A stretch of DNA of 64,000 nt from Cunninghamia lanceolata (lineage: Eukaryota; Streptophyta; Pinopsida; Cupressales; Cupressaceae), in contig BSBN01000254.1 of the NCBI GenBank assembly GCA_027924645.1, forward strand, positions 16,810,501 to 16,874,500, read 5' to 3'. The number at the start of each line of letters is the position of its first letter. The first letter of the stretch is position 1. The notes under the pieces were generated by a model. It saw nothing but the letters and a program-made list of their open reading frames with translations, had not been told where the DNA came from and did no database searches. Below are positions 11,246-23,020 of the stretch, piece after piece. The position numbers and the translations under genes were made by a program.

Positions 11246-13959
11246 TGTTGGGTTTTTTATCCGAATCAGTAGAGGGTTTGCCAGTTGCAATGCATAGGCA
11301 TATTCGGCCAACAAATACAGGAGGTTGCATGAGCTGCCTCCCCTTCACTTCTGGTTTTCCCACACCAACAGGGGTATCCCTATTGCTAAAGATTTAACTT
11401 TGACTCACCTAATAGAAAGATTTAGCCTTTTAATCATAGGTAGAATACTCTCATTTTAGGACCAAGATGTGCATGATAGATCACAAGTTTGGCAATGTTC
11501 TTGGACATATCTAACTAGTTAGGAATCAGAGTATGCATGGGTCCTATTTCTAATCCTACAAACTAACAGGTTGGAATTATGAAATGATTTGTATTTATGT
11601 TTTGGATACAAGACAGGGGGTTTTGGGATCATAACTACTACACAAGGGCAGACCGGTGCCTATCTCAGGGCAAGGAGTCAACTAGACGTATACAAGTGAA
11701 TGATTTGCACTGGCATTCAAGTTTCAAGGGGTCAGATTGATACTTGCCTTACAAACACCACCCAATAATGAGTATTTAGCTATTTCTACTTACAAATATC
11801 CCAGCTGCCATACAATCTTCCTCATACTTAACCTAAAACAGTTTAATCCACTCCTTGAATGGAAGTTAAAGATCAAGCATGCAATACATAAATCTATATC
11901 CTAGAATCTTAGTAACCCTTAGCAACTAGATTCAAAAGAAGGGATGCATACAGCCATGGAGACAAATAGGTGAACACATGGCATGAAGCATTCTCATACA
12001 AAAATGACATGAAACTGAATGTGTATGCAACATGCATTCAAATGCAACTCATAAACTAACAAAGAGATAGAACAACCTAAAAAAGCTCTATTTTCGTTAT
12101 TCCTCCCAAAAAATTTTCCCAAGTCTTCCACCCACCAAACAATTGAGTAACACAGTTCTCCTATATCTAGAATGTGTACTTAGTAATTACTTGTAGGGTC
12201 ATTTCAAAATGTCACCAAATATAATGCACCATCTGAATGGTGCCTAAAACATTCAATGCAATAGAAAGACAAAGAGGAAAGGAGTAGGTGAGATAGGGAG
12301 TCATGCAACCACCTGGAGATTTTCTATTAAAAATGATAGCTGGTCTGTCATTCGTCGACCATACCTCTGCAATTTTGCCATTAAAGCCAACCTACCTATT
12401 TTTTGGAAGTGCAGCGGTTGCGTGCTCTCAAGTTTCTTTCCATTTGAAATCTAATAGTGAACACATACAAATTGCCCCTTTGAACATCTTGAAAAATGAC
12501 CATCGATTCATTTCCTCCCACTGAGATCTGCAGCTTCAATTTGATCAAGTAGTCCAATCACTAGCTTTGAAAAGTCATCGGCCAATGAAAATGTGCCACA
12601 CAGGTGTATTTTAACCATCGCAGACTTTTCCTAGCGTGAACATACCTTTTTAACTTTTCATCCATTTTGCCTATTCAAATATTTGTATATACAAATGCAT
12701 ATACATACAACCACCTTGGACACGTGGCAGCACCTAATTGGTTCGCCATCGCTAAATATTTGTATCTCCATCGGTGAGCCATTGTATCTTCATTTGCATT
12801 TGAAATTGTATGTGCAATTGCATATACATACAATCACCACATACAAGGCGGACCCCAAATCATTATGAACCAATTTGAAATTTCAATCGGGTCTGGGCAT
12901 TGTATCTCCTTTTCTTTGTATTTCAGCATATACAATGCACTTAACATACAAACTACGGACCCCACATTTGAGTTTGCCGATTTACATTTTCCATTCAGGT
13001 CTACTTTGTATATCCTCCCTTGTATCTTCACCTTGTATATCGCATATACAACTGCGAATATACAAGAAAAACATACATACAATCAGACTTCTGCCTTTAT
13101 CAACCAGAATGTATATTCATTTTGGGTCCAGGCTTTGCATCTCAGGATTACATATTCCCTTGCATGTTCAATTGCATGTGCAAACATACAATTGTATATA
13201 TATAATTGGTGGACCCCACCCTTTGGTTCTTGCCTTGCATGTATCCTCTGTATCTTCATTGACCCGTCAGAGAAATGTTGGACTTAGCCACTGATAGACA
13301 AAGCCTCGCCGACATGCATTTAGTATCTTTTGCCTTGTATATGCATCGGCCCATCGGAGAGAGCTTAGACAGAGCCACTGATGATCATTGTCACACTAAA
13401 GACTATCCTCATATATCTCATCGGCAATCGGAGGGACCCTTAGCTGGGCTGCCGATAGGTAAGGTCTCAGCGATGATCCCCTTTGGATGTTCATTTGTAT
13501 CTCCCTCGGTCTATCGCTTGGAACATGAATTGGGCCGTTGATGCACTATGTCACACCGATAAAACCTTTGTATGTCTGCCTTTGCATAAAATACATACAA
13601 CAATATATACAAAGGACTTGATGTACATTTGCCTTTGTATATGGCCAAGATATAACATACAATGCACATGCATACAACTGTGAACCCCACCGTCGCTTAA
13701 GGATTTTTGAACTTAACATTTTTTTGCAATGAGAAAAGGAGGTAACACAAGGCAAAGGGGGCCGGTCATTCAATAAGCGCTATGACATGAAATGTATCTT
13801 AAGTGACAGATGACCTGCTACATATGGTCAATGCAGAAATAGAAGATACAATGCAGGAGAACAAGGGAAAATAAAACCTAAGGCATTAAGAGTTTGAGGG
13901 AATGATAATATAGGCTTGCAGACTTGATTCAAAACCCTAACCCTAGGTGGGCACCACCA
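11246..13959 (-). repeat. TR-GAG element 3' LTR (left copy)
   Basis: 2,714-bp direct repeat of 16403-19117 with clear similarity along its whole length. The part from about 12670 to 13690 is packed with short TGTAT/ATACA motifs and CATCGGC-like boxes. The 44808-47351 solo LTR is a more diverged relative in reverse orientation. Confidence 0.88.
12670..13690. repeat. array of TGTATATACA-type palindromic motifs inside the LTR
   Basis: Many TTGTAT, GTATATAC and ATACATACAA words recur every 20-60 bases, often beside GGACCCCAC or CATCGGC-like words. The same arrangement is in the other LTR (about 17835-18850) and, more diverged, in the solo LTR (about 44940-45965). Open frames across it on both strands are side effects of the simple composition, not genes. 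Confidence 0.6.
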
Positions 13960-13980
13960 TTGGCTCTATCTAGGGATGCA

Positions 13981-14055
13981 TGCCTCTTGCAGGTAAGGCA
14001 AGAACTCTAGATCTCTGGGATGCAGACTAGGCCTTATATCCATTGGGCTACAGAG
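13981..14055 (-). other. tRNA-Arg-like relic between gag and the 3' LTR
   Basis: Just after the gag stop, the minus strand reads TGTAGCCCAATGGATATAAG, very close to the D-arm (A box) of plant tRNA-Arg(CCU). It is followed by an anticodon-arm-like CCAGAGAT and a B-box-like GAGTTC. The acceptor stem does not pair, so it is not a working tRNA gene. It could be a captured tRNA piece or a chance resemblance. Confidence 0.4.
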
Positions 14056-16020
14056 TCAAACATTGCACCAGCTTGCATCACAGATCACATTTTTTTGAAA
14101 TTTACTTGGTGGTCCAGGGCCACCAAAGAGGAAGAACCAGAATTTCCCTTTGTCAAATACTTGATTTTCATCTGCTTTTACTAGATCAAGCCTGAAGGTA
14201 TTGCCTCTATCAAACTGCACTTTAAAATCAAGTATTGATCTACATACATTGTCATACCCTTCAACATCAGGCAATGTGTGAATGTTATATTCATCAAACA
14301 ATGCACTCTCATAGGAAATATAACACTTATTATCATCTATATCAACAATATGCATTGTAAAATGATCTCCCAGCTGGACTGAAAATTGAAAGCACTCAAA
14401 GTCCACCATATAGCTAGGATCATCAGGCCACATTTTATCATAAGCTGGCATATCAAAGAAGAAGCTTTCACATTCACATTTGTGCACATCATGCAAACAA
14501 TCATCAACTGCACCAAACAAGAATGGATTAGACTCGGGCACCTCTCTACAATAACCTTCATGATATATGTTGGTCTCTCTTTCAACAAGATGAAAGTCAG
14601 AATCCTTATCAATAACAGTGCCTTGATTTTCACCATACTCAACTAGATCCTTCTCAACATATTTATCATTTGCATGAAAGAGGGTTGATCCAAGTGTTTC
14701 AGCTTCATTATAGTATGCCGTTGGTTCATAGGCAGCCAAACATGCATTTTCATTACCAATGAATTCTTTGTGTGGAGGAGTATCTCCCTATGTGTCATAA
14801 ACAAAACTATAATCAAATAAAGAACAATCATGCTCAGCACTACTGCTTGTTTCAATGTCTGATTTCACTTCATCATCTCCATGTGTTTGAATGTAAAAAT
14901 GCAATGATTCAAACATGGAATTGCTCCTTTGTTTTCTTATTTCTTCTCTATTTTGTGCACAATACTCAAAATCATCTCCAAAAATCCACTTAAACAAACA
15001 CTCATTGCTGTCCATAACCTCATCATTGCTTTCAAAACCAGATACCTCAACCTTGAATTGGGAGTCATCATTGATCCTCACCTCGGCATCCTGAACTAGT
15101 GAACAATCCAGTTGAGCATTGTTGCCATCACTATGTTCAAATATAGTAGTCCCAACTTTTATATTTTCATTTTCACATTTATCTTCAAATGATGCCATAA
15201 TCACTTGGTCATTTACAACTACACAACTACTACTCATACCAAAGCCTGTGGACATGGAACTCTGTATGTGCACATCCCTCATTTTTTCTGTATTTTCTAA
15301 AAACTTGTATGTCATCTGCACACTTGTTATCTTGAATTCCCTCAACATTGCACTAGAGCCCTTTTCAAAAGCTTCAAAGTATATGCCAATGCAGGCTGGA
15401 GTACCAGGTCTAAAGTCTTTAGGGATTTGTGAAAGGACAACTGCAAATCTATGACTAAAATCAATACTGGGCTCTTTATCTTGTCTTCTAATTTCCATTA
15501 ATCTTGCAACAAGATCAGTAGGTTCTCTTGCAAATTCCTTTCTAAAATAGTCAACAAGTTCATCCCAATAGGCAAAGGATCTCTTTGGAAAGGTCAAATA
15601 CCAATCTCTAGCTCTAGCACCAAAGGATCTAACAAAAAACCTCATCCACATATCCTCATCTCTAAATGAGTGTTTTTCCATGAAGCTGTGAAAGTTTTGG
15701 ATATGTGCACCCCCATCACACACACTATGTCGACTAAATCTCGGCATCTGATTGTAAATCTAAGTAGGCATACTTTCAACCTTATAGCCAACCCATGACA
15801 AATTGAATTGGTCATATAAGGGATCAAAAGGGCTGACAAGAGGTTTAGCATTCTGACTGGAAGACACAATAGGGTTACTATTTAACTAAGCCTGCCTAGC
15901 TTCTAAGGATATCCACCTATTCTTTATCTCTTCAATTTTTTTACACAACACTTCATTCCTCTCTTGGTTGAGTATGGGTGAATACATACTTCGATTCATG
16001 AAAATTTCAATCTCAGTCAT
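14056..16020 (-). pseudogene. gag of the TR-GAG element, one frame with three stops
   Basis: A single minus-strand frame of about 654 codons begins with ATG at 16020 (M-T-E-I-E-I-F-M-N-R) and ends at the stop at 14056. It holds only three internal stops (about 15885, 15760 and 14790), each TAG where a C-to-T change from CAG would explain it. The central part (about 15720-15300) is a Ty3-type retrotransposon gag domain: D-M-W-M-R-F-F-V-R-S-F, A-R-D-W-Y, F-A-Y-W-D-E-L-V-D-Y-F, F-A-R-E-P and S-I-D-F-S-H-R-F. No zinc knuckle follows; instead there is an acidic 300-residue C-terminal region rich in D and E. Gag would build particles; no enzyme is encoded. Confidence 0.82.
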
Positions 16021-16402
16021 CTTATGTCTGCCTAAGACCTAAGGCTTCCACTTGGCATTCAGCTTACACAATAAAACAATAAATACAAGTGGGAAGAAGT
16101 TGTGTACCTTTTCTCATCTAGATACTAAACTCTTGAACAGAATATTTTTAGATCACAACAACATACATCGGCCTTTCATGTGCACTGAGAACTTTTTGCA
16201 GAGTCGCCACCTCTCCAAAGAGGATAAAATTTTCAAACAACTGAAAGCTCATCATAGAACAAATATTTTTCTAAGTTCATTCCGCCAACAGAGCACCATT
16301 ACTCACATGAAATATCCAGATATGTAGCAATGATTTCACTAGAAACTAGGTCTTCTAAATCTCCAAATCACTTGACTCTTTTCCCTAGTAGAGTCGCCAC
16401 TT
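16021..16402 (-). other. TR-GAG 5' untranslated leader with two primer-site-like motifs
   Basis: The leader lies between the 5' LTR and the gag start. The primer site next to the LTR reads TGGCGACTCTACTAGGG on the minus strand (16399-16383). A second TGGCGACTCTGC is at 16208-16197. Both look like the primer site of Ogre/Tat-type gypsy elements. Confidence 0.65.
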
Positions 16403-19117
16403 TTTTGGGTTTTTTTATCTGAATCAGCAGAGGGTTTGCCAGTTCCAATGCATAGACAGATTCGGCCAACAAATACAGGAGGTTGAGTGAGCTACCTCCC
16501 CTTCACTTCTGGTTCTACCACACCAAGGGGGGTATCCCTATTGCTAAAGATTTAACTTTGACTCACCCAACAGAAAGATTTAGCCTTTTAATCACATGCA
16601 TAATACTCTCATTTTAGGACCAAGATGTGCATGATAGATCACAAGTTTGGCAATGTTCTTGGACATATCTAACTAGTTAGGAATGAGAGTATGTAGGGGT
16701 CCTATTTCTAATCCTACAAACTAACAAGTTGGAATTATGGAATGATTTGTATTTATGTTTTGGATACAAGACAGGGGGTTTTGGGATCATAACTACTACA
16801 CAAGGGCGGACTGGTGCCTATCTCAAGGCAAGGAGTCAACTAGATGTATACAAGTGAATGATTTGCACTGGAATTCAAGTATTAGGGGGTCAGATTGATG
16901 CTTTCCTTACAAACACCACCCAAGAATGAGTATTTAGCTATTTCTACTTACAAATATCCTAGCTGCCATACAAACTTCCGCATACTTAAAACAGTTTAAT
17001 CCACTCCTTCAATGGAAGTTAGAGATCAAGCATGCAATACATAAATCTATATCCTAGAATATTAGTAACCCTTAGCAACTAGATTCAAAAGAAGGGATGC
17101 ATATAGCCATGGAGACAAATAGCTAAACACATGCCATGAAGCATTTTTCATATAAAAATGACATGAAACTAAACATGTATGCAACATGCATTCAAATGCA
17201 ACTCATAAACTCACAAAAGAGATAGAACAACCCAGAAAAGCTCTATTTTCATTATTCCTCCCAAAAATTTTGCCCAAGTCTTCCACCCACCAAAAAATTG
17301 AGTAACACAATTCTCTTATATCTAGAACGTGTACTCAACAATTAATTACAGGGTCATTTCAAAATGTCACCAAATACAATGCACCATCTAAATGGCACCT
17401 AAAACATTCAACATAGCAGAGAGACAAAGAGAAAAGGAGCAGGTGAGATTGGGAGTCATGTAGCTGCCTAGAGATTTTCTATTAAAAATGGTAGCTAGCC
17501 CATCATTCATCGACCATACCTCTGCAATTTTGCCATTAAAGCCAACCTACCCATTTTCTAGAAGTGCAACATTTGTGTGCTCTAAAGTTTCTTTCCATTT
17601 GAAATGTAATCATGAACAGATACAAATTCCCCCTCTGAACATCTTGAACAATGACCATTGATTCATTTCCTCCAGCCGAGATCTGTGGCTTCAATTTGAT
17701 CAAGCAGTCTAGTCACTAGCTTTGAAAAGTCATCGGCCAATGAAAACATGCCACGCAGGTGTCTTTTTCCCATCGTAGACTTTTCCTGGTGCGAACATAC
17801 CTTTTTACCTTTTCACCCATTTTTCCTATTCAAATCTTTGTATATACAAATGCATATACATACAACCACCTTGGACACGTGGCAGCACCTGATTGGTTCA
17901 CCATCGCTAAATATTTGTATCTCCATCGGCGAGCCATTGTATCTTCATTTGCATTTGAAATTGTACGTGCAATTGTATATACATACAATCACCACATACA
18001 AGGGAAGAACCCAAATCATTATGAACCAATTTGAAATTTCAATCGGGTCCAGGCATTGTATCTCCTTTTCTTTATATTTCAGCATATACAATGCACTTAA
18101 GATACAAACTGCGGACCCCACCTTTGAGTTTGCCAATTTACATTTTTCGGTCGGGTCCACTTTGTATATCCTCCCTTATATCTTTGCCTTGTATATCGCA
18201 TATACAACTACAAATATACAAGCAAAACATACATACAATCGAACTTCTGCCTTTATCAACTAGAATGTATATTCATTTCGGGTCCAGGCTTTGCATCTTA
18301 GGATTGCATATTCCCTTGCATGTTCGATTACATGTGCAAATATACAATTGTATATATATAATTGGTGGACCCCATGCTTTGGTTCTTGCCTTGCATGTAT
18401 CCTTTGTATATTTATCGGCCCGTCGGAGAAACATTGGACTTGGCCGCCGATAGACAAAGCCTAGCCGACATGCATTTAGTATCTTTTGCCTTATATATGC
18501 ATCGGCCCATCAGAGAGAGCTTGGACAGAGCCGCTGACAGTCATTCTCACACTCAAGACCATCCTCATATATCTCATCAGCCATCAAAAGGACCCTTAGC
18601 ATGGCTACCGATAGGCAAAGTCTCGGCAATGATCCCCTTTGGATATTCATTTTTATCTCCATCGGTCTATCGACAGGAACATGAATTGGGCTGCCAATGC
18701 ACTGTGTCACATCGATAAAACCTTTTTATGTCTGCCTTTGCATAAAAATACATACAACAATATATACAAAGGACCCGATGTACATTTTGCCTTTGTATAT
18801 GTCCAAGATACAACATACAATGCACATGCATACAACTATGGACCCCACCGTCGCTTAAGGATTTTTGAACTTAACATTTTTTTGCAACGAGAAAAGGAGG
18901 TAACATAAGGCAAAGGGGGCCAGTCATTCAATGAGTGCTATGACATGAAATGCATCTTAAGTGACAGATGACCTGCTGCAGACAGTCAACGTAGAAATAA
19001 AAGATACAATGCAAGAGGTCAAGGGAAAATAAAACGTAAGGCATTAAGAGTTTGAGGGAATGATAATATAGGCTTGCAGACTCGACTCAAAACCCTAACC
19101 CTAGGTGGGCACCACTA
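16403..19117 (-). repeat. TR-GAG element 5' LTR (right copy)
   Basis: 2,715-bp partner of 11246-13959. Its outer end reads CACCACTA instead of CACCACCA, and its inner end TTTTGGG instead of TGTTGGG, both consistent with point decay of the canonical TG...CA ends. Confidence 0.88.
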
Positions 19118-19499
19118 AGCAGGATGCCACTTAATTGTGGACCTATCCATTTTCAGCTGGTTAATTTGAAAGCTCTCTCCAGAGGGTTTCCTTTGAAGAC
19201 TCTTCTATTACTTAGACATAAGAACATCCCAGTTAGTCCATTTGGCATCCTTGAGCTGTGACCTCCTTAGCTTGGCATTAACTATTTTAGAAATTGAGAT
19301 TTCTAAATCCCTCTAGAACTCCTCCAAAAACTTCAAAGTGTCCATAAAAATCCTAAAGTTTCTTTCCTTCCAAAGCATCCATAACAAAAGAGATTGGCTG
19401 ACAGTCCAAAGAAGATGGAAATACACATCTTTGTTTAAGGAAGGTCAACTCTTCAGCATCTATAACAAGGAAGAAGGGAGAGGGGTGCACCAATTAAGT

Positions 19500-20400
19500 T
19501 ATTACATGAGCCATTTCCAACATTCTTGATTGAATTTGCAATGAATGAGTAGATGGTCAATAGATTCTCTTTCTTTTTGACAAAGAACACTGTCAAGACT
19601 AAAGCCCAAAGATAGCTTTTCAATTCTATCCCTTGTGAGAATCTTCATGTTGAGAGCAAGCCATGTAAAGGTGCTGACTTTTGGCAGGATAGGATCCACC
19701 CAAAAGTGGTTTGTGGGCCAATCCATTTTTAACCCTGATGTGATGGACTTATAACCATAGTGAGCTTCATAGGTGCTTGACCAATCACCCATCCAAACTA
19801 GCTCGTCCTCCTTTGGAGAGAAGTAAACAATTGTCTCATCCAAGATTCTTTTGAGGGCATATTTTTGGTTTGGAGGAAAATTACAATTGTCAAAGCTTTT
19901 CTAAACAATTCTCGTGGGTAGCACAGTCATGTCTATAGAGAAGTAATTGCAGACCTTGAGACCCCAGAACCTCTTGAGGTAAGCCTTCACTTCCTTGAAA
20001 TCTCTTGAAGCAGATAATTTTGGCCATCCATTCCAGAAGTTGTCCCAGAAGGATACCTTTCTCCCATTAAAAATTGTCCATGACAACTTGGGGAGGAGTA
20101 CTTCTCCACAATTGATAATAAAGTTCCAAACTAAAGAGCCCCTTGGAGGATTAGAGACTGTAAAGATTCTTTTTAGTGCTTCAGAATCCAAATACTTACT
20201 TTGAAAAATCTTAAACCACTTCGTTTGCAGACTTGTGTACATCTTCCAGCCCAACTTAGCCCCTAGAGCCAAGTTCTATAGCTTTGTGTTAAGGACACCT
20301 GCTTCCCCTTGGGATTTAGGTTTACAAACCTTTTCCCATGAAATTAAGTGAATCTTCTTCAAGTTTAAAGTTCCCTACCACAAAATGTTTTTGTAAAGCT
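19500..20400 (-). pseudogene. LINE zinc-binding RT C-terminal region (zf-RVT), decayed
   Basis: The region reads minus from 20272 (K-L-G-W-K-M-Y, S-L-V-W-N-F-I, K-V-S-F-W-D-N-F-W-N) to 19843-19502. The latter shows the zf-RVT pattern: F-W-V-D-P-I-L-P-K-V-S-T-F-T-W-L, then the spaced cysteine and histidine pattern C-Q-K-E-R-E-S-I-D-H-L-L-I-H-C. This zinc-binding module normally follows the RT of plant LINEs. A stop near 19900 separates the two readable parts. Confidence 0.82.
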
Positions 20401-21640
20401 TCCCAATCTCTTCTAGAATACCTTTCGAGATCTACAAAGATGACATCATATAGATAGGGACAACCAAAAGGACTAGTTTAACTAGTGTAATCTTTCCCAC
20501 CAAGGATAGCCATTGACCTTTCCAAGCACTAATCTTGTGAGACAAATTTTCAATAACCCTATTCAATAAAACCTTTTTATGATGTCCATTAAAAGAAGGA
20601 ACCCCTAAATATTTTCCTGGAAGTGATTCTACTTTGAAGTTGAAGAAGCCTACTATCTCTGAATGCCTTTCCTCTTGAGTATTGAAGATGTAAATTTTTG
20701 ACTTCTTTTTTTTGATTAATTGCCCATATGCCTCACAATATGAATTCATATTTTGTTTGATGAAAGTGGCTTCTTTTCTTTTGGCACTCCCAAATAGGAT
20801 AGTGTCATCGATAAAGAGGGCATGGGTTAGAGGATCTTTGGATGACTTCAACTTTATGCCCCACCATCTTTTAATAGCTCTCACTTCTTTAATGGACCAT
20901 GTGATGGCTTCAGTCATTAATATAAAGAGGTAAGGTGAGATGGGGTCTCCTTTCCTTAAGCCTCTCAAAGTCTCAAATGGAGTGGTTTCACAACCATTTA
21001 CTAGGACCATGCACCTTACTCTTATTATACAAGAGGAAATCCATTTGATCCAGTAATCTGAGAACCCCATTGACCTTAAAACATGGAACAAAAAGTCCCA
21101 CTCCACCCTGTCATATGCCTTTGACATGTCTAATTTTAGTACCAAGCTAGATTTCTTCTTTTTCTTTAACGGATGGAGAACTTCATGTGTAAAGATGGCC
21201 CCTTCCATTATTTCTTTACCTGGGATGAAAACCCCCTCATCTGAAATGATTTATGGATAAATAGACACTAGTCTAGAGGTGGCTACTTTTGAGATCACTT
21301 TGTAGATAAAATTATAGACAGGCCTAAAATCTTCAAATGTAACTAGGTTTTGGCCTTTGGAATCAAAACAATACTAGTTTTTTTAAAGTCTTTTAGAACA
21401 TTACTAAACTTTCGCGACTTCTCAACTGCAAGGAAAACAACTCTTCCAATGAAGTCTCAACATATTTGGAAGAATAAGCCCATCCATCCATCTGAGCCTG
21501 GGGCTTTGTCCCCATCCATAGGAAATAGTACTTTGTCCAAGGAGAATTCTTTGAGAAGTTCCTTATTGTGAGTACTCGACACCCATTTAGGTAGGGTGAA
21601 GTTTTGGAATCGTTGTCTCCCTTAAGGTCTATGTTGAGCT
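20400..21640 (-). pseudogene. LINE reverse transcriptase, decayed
   Basis: The non-LTR RT copies LINE RNA at the nicked target. The upstream part shows G-D-K-A-P-G-S-D-G-W (about 21500) and S-I-V-L-I-P-K. The main frame (21208-20432) has L-D-M-S-K-A-Y-D-R-V-E-W, G-L-R-K-G-D-P-I-S-P-Y-L-F-I-L and the catalytic box F-I-D-D at 20815-20804, where the usual residue between F and DD is alanine. The region G-K-Y-L-G-V-P and W-K-G-Q-W-L-S-L-V-G-K follows as expected. Several stops and frameshifts lie between 21210 and 21640. Confidence 0.88.
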
Positions 21641-22189
21641 AATAGACTCTTGAAATAATCCCTTGCCTCTTCCTTAATATCCTCCAGTCATTCACTAGTG
21701 ATCCATCTCTCTTCTTAATGAAAATAATGGATGAAGCCTGTCTACGAATTTTGCTGGAAAGATGAAAAAACAATGTATGGTGATCACCATCCTTTAGCTA
21801 GGTTTCTCTCGACTTCTAACACCAAAAGATTTCCACCCTTAAAAGGACTTCTTCCAGATGAGCTTTTAACGTCTTTTCCTTATTAAATGTATCACTATCC
21901 ATGCCAGAATGAATTACCTATTGTTTGCTATCTACCAACTCCCTTAGACGTCTTTTTTTTCAAAGATGTTTTTGAAGTGGTTTCTATTCCACTGAGATAT
22001 CTTCCTTTTAACAAACTCCAACTTATTTGGCAATTGAAATATTCTTGAACCCTTAACGAAGGGGACTGAGAGCCACCAATTACAAACTATTGGGAGGAAA
22101 TCTAGGCCCCTGAACCATATCTCCTAGAATCTGGAAAGGCTTCCTTGAAATTTGTATTCCACTCCAAAAGAGAGACTCATCAAGAAATG

Positions 22190-22865
22190 ATCCAAGCCAG
22201 AGAACAAAAGAATATGAGAAGTAAAACTAAGATTCCCTAACAAACACTAAGAAGAGATAAGGAACCTATCCAAACTTTCAGTAATCTTACAAAAATCATG
22301 ACATCTATTAGTCCATGTGAAATTCCCATTGGAAGGCATGCAATCCACTAGACTGTTAGAATTCACAAAATCCTTGAAGTATTTTTGAGCTTGAGAAAAG
22401 GTCAAGGTTCTGCCTAATTTCTCTAATTCATCTAGAAGAGCATTGAAATCCCCTCCTAAAATCCCCATCTCATTCTTCAACATGGTCAGTAGTCTAGACA
22501 TGTCTCCAAAGATGGAGATTTTGAACTGTTCCTAAGGGATCATACACACACATGATCCAAAGGTATTTTCCATAAATCACACTTGAAAATTTACCTAGGA
22601 TCCAGTTATCTCTATTTCACACTACTTCAAATTGGGGAAGGTTCTTTTTCCATAAGACTACCAAACCAGTCAAGGACCCGCAAGCTAGGTGAAGCTCTAT
22701 CTCCTAATCCTTCCATTTGTTGAAACAAAAAACCCCATGATCTAAAGCTAGCTTTATTTCTTGAAGCAATATGACATCTACTTTTGCCCCATCAAGTTGG
22801 AACTTGATGAGACATCTCTTATTAGGGGCGTTGAGGCCCCTAACATTCCACGTTAGAAGCTTCAT
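22190..22865 (-). pseudogene. LINE apurinic-type endonuclease, decayed
   Basis: This is the endonuclease that would nick target DNA. The minus-strand ATG at 22865 gives M-K-L-L-T-W-N-V-R-G-L-N, the standard start of plant LINE ORF2, then L-L-Q-E-I-K-L. After stops and a frameshift, 22501-22247 shows I-L-G-G-D-F-N-A-L-L-D-E, N-G-N-F-T-W-T-N-R and S-L-D-R-F-L-I-S, which are the conserved GDFN, TWTN and LDR blocks of the exo/endonuclease family. Confidence 0.88.
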
Positions 22866-23020
22866 TGCAATCGAGGGGAGCTATCTACTCCCCTCTTCTT
22901 ATCTAATTTTATTACTGCACTCTCACCCCCTTCAGGAAGGTTAGTTTGATATTTTGATTTCTTTTATCTTGGGCTTCTCCTTGACGGGGTATTCTTACTA
23001 CCTTTCTACACCAGGGGAGT

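Larger units (their letters stand above)
11246..19117 (-). mobile_element. gag-only LTR retrotransposon with 2.7-kb LTRs (TR-GAG type)
   Basis: Two direct repeats of about 2.7 kb flank a 2.4-kb interior whose only coding content is one gag frame on the minus strand. The element is therefore oriented right to left: 5' LTR on the right, primer site at 16399-16381, gag, 3' LTR on the left. Ends in plus-strand terms are TGTTGG (11246) and CACCACTA (19117, from CACCACCA in the other copy). The flanks are AGGAG (11241-11245) and AGCAG (19118-19122), a 5-bp target duplication with one mismatch. No protease, RT or integrase is present, so it would need enzymes from another element. The primer site resembles that of Ogre/Tat-type elements (from memory), suggesting a Ty3/gypsy-derived parasite. 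Confidence 0.85.

Noticed and set aside
12834..13294. Overlapping open frames of 80-140 codons on both strands
   Set aside because: They fall in the TGTAT/ATACA motif array of the LTR and recur in the partner LTR with different breaks. They follow from composition and have no start context or known domain.
13981..14055. Functional tRNA gene
   Set aside because: The D-arm resembles tRNA-Arg but the acceptor stem does not pair and the T-loop is altered, so only a relic is claimed.
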